A stretch of DNA of 64,000 nt from Mytilinidion resinicola (taxonomy: Eukaryota > Ascomycota > Dothideomycetes > Mytilinidiales > Mytilinidiaceae). Positions 57,767 to 64,000 of this stretch are shown piece after piece. The translations under genes were made by a program, and so were the position numbers. Under the pieces are notes generated by a model. That model saw only the letters and a program-made list of their open reading frames with translations, was not told the origin of the DNA and made no database searches. The stretch spans positions 336,688-400,687 of the forward strand of contig NW_022985443.1 of the NCBI RefSeq assembly GCF_010093595.1. The letters run 5' to 3'. Within the stretch, counting starts at the first letter, position 1; the number at the start of each line of letters is the position of its first letter.

Positions 57767-58961
57767 ATGGAGAAGCAGGTCCAGCTCGCCACAGTATGCA
57801 ACGACACTCCAACAGTATCCGTTACTCAACCTTCCCCGAGAACTCCGAGATCTAGTCTACTCCTTTGCTCTCCCTCAATCCGCTTTGCGCATCAGAGACT
57901 TATGGATATCACCATGGTTTCGAACGCGTCCTCTAAATCAGAGTCTTCTCCCCGACAACCGGAACGACTATGCCCTAAGCATATTTAGAACCAGTAAGCA
58001 AGTTTACGAGGAATCATCGAAGATCTTCTTCGAGCAAGCAGTATTTACCTTCGCCGCGCAAGTTTCGGGACCTAAACTGCCGATGCGGTTTCTCAACAGC
58101 CCCCAGTCGGTCTTCAAGCCACGTATAAGGCTAATACGATCTCTGGACCTGATTGTATTTTGCGAATCCTCGAGGAGTACTCTACTGTCAAGCCCCATAC
58201 TTGAATGGAATCGACTCCTCGACTTGCTGAGATCGCTACCCAATTTGCGTTACTTGAGCCTCGACGTCCGCGACCACGCCAACAATATCCCCGTCCACGG
58301 ACAACCCAGCATCGAGAAAGATCTGTTGAACATTGACGTCGGTAGCATACCTGTCTGCCAGTTGGACGAGGTAAAGTTACGATTCGAAGCCTTGGAAGCG
58401 GTTAGAGAATGCTGGCCTCGCTACTATCACCCTATCACTACCGACAACTTCTACTCCGCCATCGCGGCTTGGATGAACGCTCTCGCAGACGCATTACTCA
58501 AGAGCAGCTCGAGAATGCGGCCAGAGTGCACCATCAGTCACGCGGTTCTCAGTTTTAACGCCTATGATCGCGCGTTACAAGCCTGGAATAGTAGGATCCA
58601 CCATACGTATGTGGCAGCTTGTCATGTCAAAGCTAACGGACGATCCATGCTCACCCGGTCTGACATGTTCAATGCAAGAACTGAGTCTTGGCTCGCCATG
58701 TCTATGTGGGTGGGCAAGTATCAGCATATCGATTTCCTAGATGAGCTGGCCGAGCCGACGGAGGATTTCGCGGACTTTGCATATCGGAGAGCGATCAAGA
58801 CTACCCCAGCACTCGACCTCAGAGACAAGGGCCCTCCGCCCGTGTATGGCTTCCCTAAAGGCAAGTACGTCGACGGCAATGGCCGCGTTGAGCAAGAGGA
58901 GGACGCTGCGGCTCAGCCTTGGTGGGAATATATGACACCTAAAAATGAAGAGTATAAGTAG
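57767..58961 (+). pseudogene. 2EXR/F-box-like fungal protein with apparent 5' frameshift
   Basis: The main frame runs from about 57786 to 58961 and begins YPLLNLPRELRDLVYSFALP, the conserved opening of a large fungal family. IFRTSKQVYEESSKIFFEQA and LRSLPNLRYLSLDVRD follow. No ATG precedes this opening in its own frame before a stop at 57741. The only nearby ATG (57767, MEKQVQLATV) is in another frame. The next in-frame ATG, inside LPMRFL (58082), would remove the conserved opening. I could not find an intron of normal size (45 bp or more) that repairs the frame, so a one-base frameshift (or assembly error) near 57770-57830 is likely. Apart from this the gene is open over about 390 codons. 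Function unknown. Confidence 0.6.
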
Positions 58962-59000
58962 CGGTTGTTAAAGCCCGCTCTGCGCCAGGATCGCTATCAT

Positions 59001-59035
59001 GAGCCGAAGCCGAAGCCAAAGCCGAAGCCAAAGCG
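59001..59035 (+). repeat. Hexanucleotide tandem repeat (GCCRAA)n
   Basis: About six copies of a GCCGAA/GCCAAA unit lie just after the stop codon of the preceding gene. Confidence 0.85.
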
Positions 59036-59398
59036 TTGGCATGAGACAAGAAAAGGGCGCACGACGAAATGTTGGGCTCCATCAGCGACGAATACCTCCG
59101 GCCGGACGACTCAAGTTTTGAGGTAGCTCAATCTGCTATATACTCACTCATCGTTACATCACCTCCTCAATTGCTAAGGCCTCACGAAGGAATTCACACG
59201 GTATATTCAGCATGTCAGGTACCGACTTTTTCTAAAAACGCAATCTACACTTCTGTCATATATGCATCGCCTTCAGACGTTTTCGCTACAAGATCGCCAA
59301 ACAGCGGGCTCTTGGTCCAAACTCTGTCCATACGCCGTGCGACACTGTGAGGTACTCCCTCATGCTTATACCAACCACTTTTTTTGGATCAAAGATGT

Positions 59399-59475
59399 CA
59401 ATGCTATCAATGTAATCAATGCTCCCAATACTCCCAATGCTCCCAATACTCCCAATGTTCCCAATGTTCCCAATT
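59399..59475 (+). repeat. 9-bp minisatellite (AATRYTCCC)n
   Basis: Six or more units alternate AATGCTCCC, AATACTCCC and AATGTTCCC, preceded by degenerate ATCAATGT units. It would encode an Asn-x-Pro repeat on the plus strand, but no gene is supported around it. Confidence 0.85.
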
Positions 59476-59949
59476 CTGCCGAAAGCATGACCCCTATGTG
59501 TGCCTCAAGTGACCACACTTTTGCTCCAACACGTACTAAGTAGACCAAAATCGTGACCCCCACGCGTAGCCAACTCTGTACCACGCTTTCAGTAGAAGAT
59601 ATCCTAGCTAAACCAAAACCCTGCCCCTTCGCGTGTTCACAAAAGCATGCTCTTACCTAGGACGCAGTGGGCACAAGAAGCCACGAAATCAACCATTTCG
59701 TTGAAAAGCCTTGTAGAATCCTCTCAAGTCAGCACATCAATAGATTTACTCACAACCATTCTCTATTTTCAGAAGCCCAAAAGTTCGTATATCATGTACT
59801 GTACAATTCCCGTCCTTGCCCACCTTATAATTAATCTTGAGTAGAAAAGTCGCCATCATGATCACATTGAATCTCTTTCCCAATATGCATCCCCAAGGAA
59901 ATCTCCCCTCCCCCTATTCCTTCCGTACGGAAAAGCCCTCATTCACCTC

Positions 59950-62357
59950 CTAAGCTTCCGGATCCTTCGCCACAACCGGCGTGTCTAGGTTCAGCCCCTC
60001 CGCCCTCGGCAGCCTACTCTCCCCCTCCTGATACGGCAACTCCGCCTTCTCCCTCGCCAAATCATTGATCCACGCGCTCTTCGGCTCAATCTTCTCCCCC
60101 TTCGCCAGCGTATCCGCCAAATACAGCCACGCAAGCGCATTGCCCACCGTGCTGACCTCATCGCTGACATGCATCGCCGCGTACTCGCTCATATCATCAT
60201 ACGCGGGGACGTCCGTGAACAGATGATAGAGATGCTTCGCGACGGCATCGCTATCGCCGGGCGCGACGAGGTACCCGCTCTTCTCGTGCTCCACTTGGAG
60301 CGGGATGCCGCCGGCGCGGGTCGCGATGACGGGGATGCCCTTGTGCAGCGCCTCGGAGACCTTGACCTCGAAGCCTTCGCGCGTGGAGAGCTGTAGCGCG
60401 ACCTTGGCGTTGGACATGAGGGCGTTGAGGGTTTGGTCCGTGGGGCCGAGGCGCATGACGACGACGTCGTGGCGGATGTCCGGGTACTTGTTCTCGAGGA
60501 GGTCGAGGGTTTGGTCGAAGATCAGGGTGGCGTCGGGGTCGTCGATGGCGCCGTGGCCGGCGATGACGAGCTGGGGGATGTCCTTCTTGTCCATTTCGGC
60601 CATGTATTCACGGCGAAGTTTGGCGTACGACTCGAGGACGTCGGGGATGCCTTTGGCTGGATCGAAGCGGGCGACCTGGACGATGTAGTCGCGAGCGGGG
60701 AACTCGAGCCGGTCCATTCGTTGGCGGAAGCACTCGGAGTTGAATTCGTGGAGGTAATATGAGGTGTCCCAATCGCTCATCTCTTTGTTCAGGCCATCGA
60801 GCCAGTCTGTGGTGGCAGGCATGTAGCCGACCTTGTCGAAGTTGACGACACTGGGAACGAACTCTCGGACCGGGTGGCTGACGAAGACATCGGCGTCTTT
60901 GACGTTGTTCCATACCCAATTCCAGACTTCCGCCGTGGGAGTGCCGGGCTGGTCTGCCAGATCGGCACGGACTTGAATATGCGATCGGAAAATGACAGGT
61001 CGAGTTGGGTCGAGTTTCTTCGCGATCTGGACCAAGCTTGGCAATTGAGGGTCATCCACAATGATTACGTCTGCACCTCCTTCGGATCGAGGAGCCAGCG
61101 CACCCCCCTCTGAGATCCAGAATCTCTCCGCATTTTGCAAGCACCAGTCATCGAGTACTTTCTTTTGATACCCGGTTAACCGCAGGTTAGGATCTGCAAC
61201 GCCTTGAAGGATGTTGTGATTGTTCTTGGTGATTCGGAAGACCTCGGGCTTCGGCTTTGGCACGTACCTTGTCGGCTGTTAGCAATATGCATGTAAAGAG
61301 GTCCTGCTGAAACGTACCAAGCTGCGTCGACGCCCACGAGACGGAGAAGTCTAATGAGAGCGTGCCTCATCAAGGCGACTCCACCACCTTGAGGCGTGCT
61401 GTTGAAAAACGCAATCCTCACGTTGTTGTCCTTCAAAGACTTGACGTATTTCATGGTCGCTTTCCAAGTTGCGTCGCCAACTGTTTCGGGGTACTGATCG
61501 AGACAGGTGATCTGCGCATGTCCTCCGGAATCCACCTCGACTTCGTTGCGGTAGCCTACCTGCACGCGAGGCTGTTGGCTCGGTCCAAAGAACCTATCAG
61601 ATGTGAGTAGCCGCATATAGACAGTTGGGTAGGATTCCGTACATAAGGCACTTTCTAGCCATTGAGTCTGCCTCTTCGTCCACTGCTATACCGCGTCGGC
61701 CCGCTTTGGGGAAAGGTTCCTCAAGTCCAGTCTCGAATATAAGTGGAACGATATCCAGTTCCCACCAGAGGCGTGCTGGCAGGTTCGGACTCATTTGAAC
61801 GACCTTCTTGGTCAATCCAGCTCCCACAAACTTGTATAGATGGTCCTGCTGGTATTGCCGAATCTTTTCGACAAAGTAATCGGCAAGAACTCCTGCGCGT
61901 TCCTCGGGAAGGAGAGGCGTCCGCAATCCGGATGGTGTAAGTACGCCGGAGGGAGAGTCTGTGCCTGAACGTCCGGGTGTTTCCGCTCCACTGTCAGTAC
62001 CGCTGACGGCTCCTTTTCCACCCAGTGTTACAACCGCAAAATCGATGCTGTATGTGCCATCATGGGATGCGAATCCAGCGTCGACGGTTCCGCCTACTCC
62101 GTCGATTGCTGCGATGCCTATGAAAAGGGTCTATACACGAGTTTATTAGAAATTGAGTCGCTTAGGGGGGGGGTTTCGGGAAGGGCCGGTACCTGCAGGG
62201 CGACGCCATACTCGGTGTCGTCTTTGGCTGTCTCTAGCTGTTTGGTTGAAGTTTTGGCTTGGAAAGCGTGTTTGGTCTTGCGGCGGCGGAGTCCTTTGGC
62301 TTGAGGTCTGAGAGGCAACGCGTCACCGGGGCTCAGGAGAGCACCATGCGACGACAT
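59950..62357 (-). CDS. ccg-9: Trehalose synthase / retaining trehalose phosphorylase-type glycosyltransferase (ccg-9 family)
   Basis: Exons 62357-62193, 62130-61643, 61593-61318 and 61267-59950 give 748 residues with all junctions in frame. The C-terminal half is a GT4-type glycosyltransferase: FNSTPQGGGVALMRHALIRL (sugar-donor loop), ADVIIVDDPQLPSLVQIAKK, YIVQVARFDPAKGIPDVLES, and the GT4 E-x7-E motif in REGFEVKVSEALHKGIPVIA followed by TRAGGIPLQVE. Neurospora ccg-9 encodes this family's clock-controlled trehalose synthase, and trehalose serves as stress protectant and conidial reserve. The N-terminal region has an Ala/Gly/Ser-rich segment (GAVSGTDSGAETPGRSGTDS). Whether the enzyme runs as synthase or phosphorylase cannot be judged here. 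Confidence 0.92.
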
Positions 62358-62478
62358 GATTGAGATGGGAGGAAGGAGTTATCAGTTGTTTGGTGCAAGT
62401 TCAACGATTGACAAGATCAGTGAGAAGTAATCAGAGTGAAGTCTATAGAATGTTAGGATGAGTTGGTGGGAGAGTGTC

Positions 62479-62484
62479 TTATAA
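62479..62484 (-). promoter_or_regulatory. TATA-like box of the trehalose synthase gene
   Basis: CTTATAAG lies about 122 bp upstream of the ATG at 62357, a usual distance in filamentous fungi. Placement only; not tested. Confidence 0.4.
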
Positions 62485-62893
62485 GCGTGGGCTGCGCGAC
62501 GTGGAGTAGTCGAGGCGGATTCTCGTATGATAATCACTCACGAGGAGGCTGAGACGGCGCGTGATCTGGCGTGGGAGGGCGGGCAATGATAAATGGAGCG
62601 TCGCAGACACGGTGACTACTAATGAGTTGAGAGTGCGGTAGCATTGGTGTAAGGAATGCGGCGGTGCGCGGGGGAATGGCTTGAGGTCCGCGAGTGGCTA
62701 TCGCACAAAGACTCACGTGTTGGAAGATGGCAGGGCTTGCCGGGTGGGCTGCCAAATCGAAGCGGTGAACACATGTGGCATTGGACGTGGATGGGCCTGG
62801 TCCGGCGCAATGAGATACAATATCATGAGACTTTTCGTGACGTCGTTACACATCGCGGGCGATCAGGGATGTGCAGAACGTGGCAATCTTCGC

Positions 62894-62928
62894 GGGCACA
62901 CGGGCACACGGGCACACGGGCACACGGG
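62894..62928 (+). repeat. 8-bp tandem repeat (GGGCACAC)n
   Basis: Four perfect copies of GGGCACAC lie about 540 bp upstream of the trehalose synthase start. Confidence 0.9.
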
Positions 62929-63177
62929 TAGCCTCGAGCTGAGACAATCCAGAGAGAGCGAACGAGAGGGCCTGCATGATGGAGGGTGACAAGCGACAGG
63001 ATAATTCACTGGGAATGCATAGGATGAGTGAATGGGATGTCTCGAGGAAATCTGGGGATCTCAGTAGGGCGCTTTGGGCTAGCTCGTGGCTGATTTTACG
63101 CATGGGGTCGTTGCGACCTGGCGAGGCACGCGGGCATGGAAAAGGTGGCACACTGATCCTAGAACAAGCTGTCTCGT

Positions 63178-63309
63178 GTGTACACCGGTCTGCCACTGCT
63201 TGGGTTGCTTCACTGTATTTTCAGGGATTCAAAGAAGATAGACGCTCTTCGCCTTGGGCTATGGGGAAATTTGTTGGAGCACTCCATGCAGTGGCAGACA
63301 GGTGTACAC
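63178..63309 (+). repeat. Family A short repeat with near-perfect terminal inverted repeats (MITE-like, 132 bp)
   Basis: The first 22 nt (63178-63199, starting GTGTACACCGGTCTGCC) and the last 22 nt (63288-63309, reverse complement starting GTGTACACCTGTCTGCC) are inverted copies differing at one base. Internal blocks such as GGAAAT, GAGCACTCCATGCAG and GGCAGAC align with the copy at 48732-48863. It is the best-preserved terminus pair in the window. No clear target-site duplication was identified. Confidence 0.7.
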
Positions 63310-63678
63310 CCGGGCAGACAGCAGAGTACTTGACGAGTGTGCCACTTTTTTCGTGCCGGGTGTGCTGGCTTGGCAGGTGCAGTGGAACGCCAAACGAATC
63401 TCTCCCGCAAGCCAGCGTGGCGAGCATCGTCGCAGCACGGCATTGCAACCTCTCAGCGCGAGGACCGGCGCTTCTGTGTACTTCTAGAAGGCATGTCGAC
63501 ATACCATTGCCGACATGCACGGAAGACCCTTCACGAAATGAAACGCAATGCGTAGTTACTCGATATGATTTAATACGCAGTGCGTGGAAAGGTGGCCGGA
63601 ACGTTTTGAGACACTGTCGTGCGTCTAGTATCCTTCCGTCTAGCATCCTGTCCAGGCACAGCCGAGCAAGAACATATG

Positions 63679-63702
63679 CGGCACAGCGGCACAGCGGCAC
63701 AG
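63679..63702 (+). repeat. 8-bp tandem repeat (GCGGCACA)n
   Basis: Three perfect copies of GCGGCACA. Confidence 0.85.
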
Positions 63703-64000
63703 GCAGTCCCAAGGCTCGCGATATCGGATCTGCATCCGATCCGACCGGTGACGACAAGGAACGGGCCGCCGCCACGAGGGATGCGCAGAGAGTTGTGTCG
63801 ACGTGTGCTGGTTTATGTTCTTTCATAGTGCCAGCCACGTTGCGCTCATCATGACTCGACGTGTTTGACGTTGTCAGCTGGAACTAAGGGCTGTGGAGCG
63901 ACGACGCGAACGGCGCCAGGTCCACCCATGGATGAAGCTGGCACGGGCTGCCTCTGAATAAGGCTGGCCGGGCGATTGGGAGCTGTTCCATGGGCCGATG

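Larger units (their letters stand above)
58962..59949. other. Intergenic region between convergent genes, with tandem repeats
   Basis: It contains a hexamer repeat at 59001-59035 and a 9-bp minisatellite at 59399-59475. No gene is supported. Confidence 0.6.
62358..64000. other. Upstream region of trehalose synthase, to the window end
   Basis: It holds the ccg-9 promoter, two 8-bp tandem repeats and a MITE-like repeat. Long open frames on both strands (62976-63854 plus, 63838-63221 minus) overlap each other and the repeats. Neither has a recognisable domain, so neither is called. Confidence 0.5.

Noticed and set aside
62976..63854. 292-codon plus-strand frame and 205-codon minus-strand frame upstream of trehalose synthase
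   Set aside because: They overlap one another and the MITE-like repeat, have no recognisable domain and include tandem-repeat sequence. Not supported as genes.

Overview
This window is nuclear DNA of a filamentous ascomycete (Pezizomycotina). The evidence is genes split by short GT-AG introns (about 47-100 bp, with CTAAY-type branch sites), pyrimidine-rich leaders, and a gene set typical of such fungi: a ccg-9-type trehalose synthase, Cut12, a Ytp1-family protein, F-box/LRR families and a Tc1/mariner transposon. A position within Dothideomycetes is plausible but is inference only. I saw no rRNA, tRNA, CRISPR array or bacterial-type operon.

Layout. At 1-1437 lies the 3' end of a copper amine oxidase. 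At 2044-4131 there is a complete Tc1-like element with perfect 34-bp inverted repeats and a TA duplication, whose transposase carries one in-frame stop. From 4401 to 9556 three related F-box/LRR genes are clustered, and the middle, inverted one is broken by a stop codon. Then follow CWC2 (splicing), a long Swi5 (recombination) divergent from a Ytp1-family membrane protein, a 3-kb gene-poor stretch with a triplicated promoter/mini-ORF unit, another F-box gene, a Cla4-type PAK kinase, alpha-actinin divergent from a CPA-type cation/H+ antiporter, and a large CRIB-domain protein. A gene desert of about 6.6 kb (35.9-42.4 kb) contains a GC-rich island. The right third holds RAD16 (nucleotide-excision repair), a divergent kinase-like protein, a small conserved-looking protein whose first exon is only its ATG, Cut12 divergent from GCN2 (amino-acid starvation kinase), a probably frameshifted 2EXR/F-box-like gene, and the trehalose synthase.

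How the genes work together. They are mostly unrelated housekeeping genes. Loose themes are DNA repair (swi5, rad16), cell polarity and cytoskeleton (cla4, a CRIB effector, alpha-actinin, cut12) and stress (gcn2, trehalose synthase).

The most unusual content is repetitive. A family of short elements of about 132 bp recurs at 4.3, 48.7, 49.0, 52.5 and 63.2 kb, including inside a GCN2 intron and against an F-box start codon. The clearest copy, at 63.2 kb, has 22-nt inverted termini that match at 21 positions. A second dispersed repeat links 10.25, 38.6 and 48.6 kb. A hairpin-forming intron at 47.9 kb has a relative in intergenic DNA at 10.4 kb and could be an introner-like element. All gene models, splice sites and repeat alignments were made by eye and were not checked against transcripts or databases.
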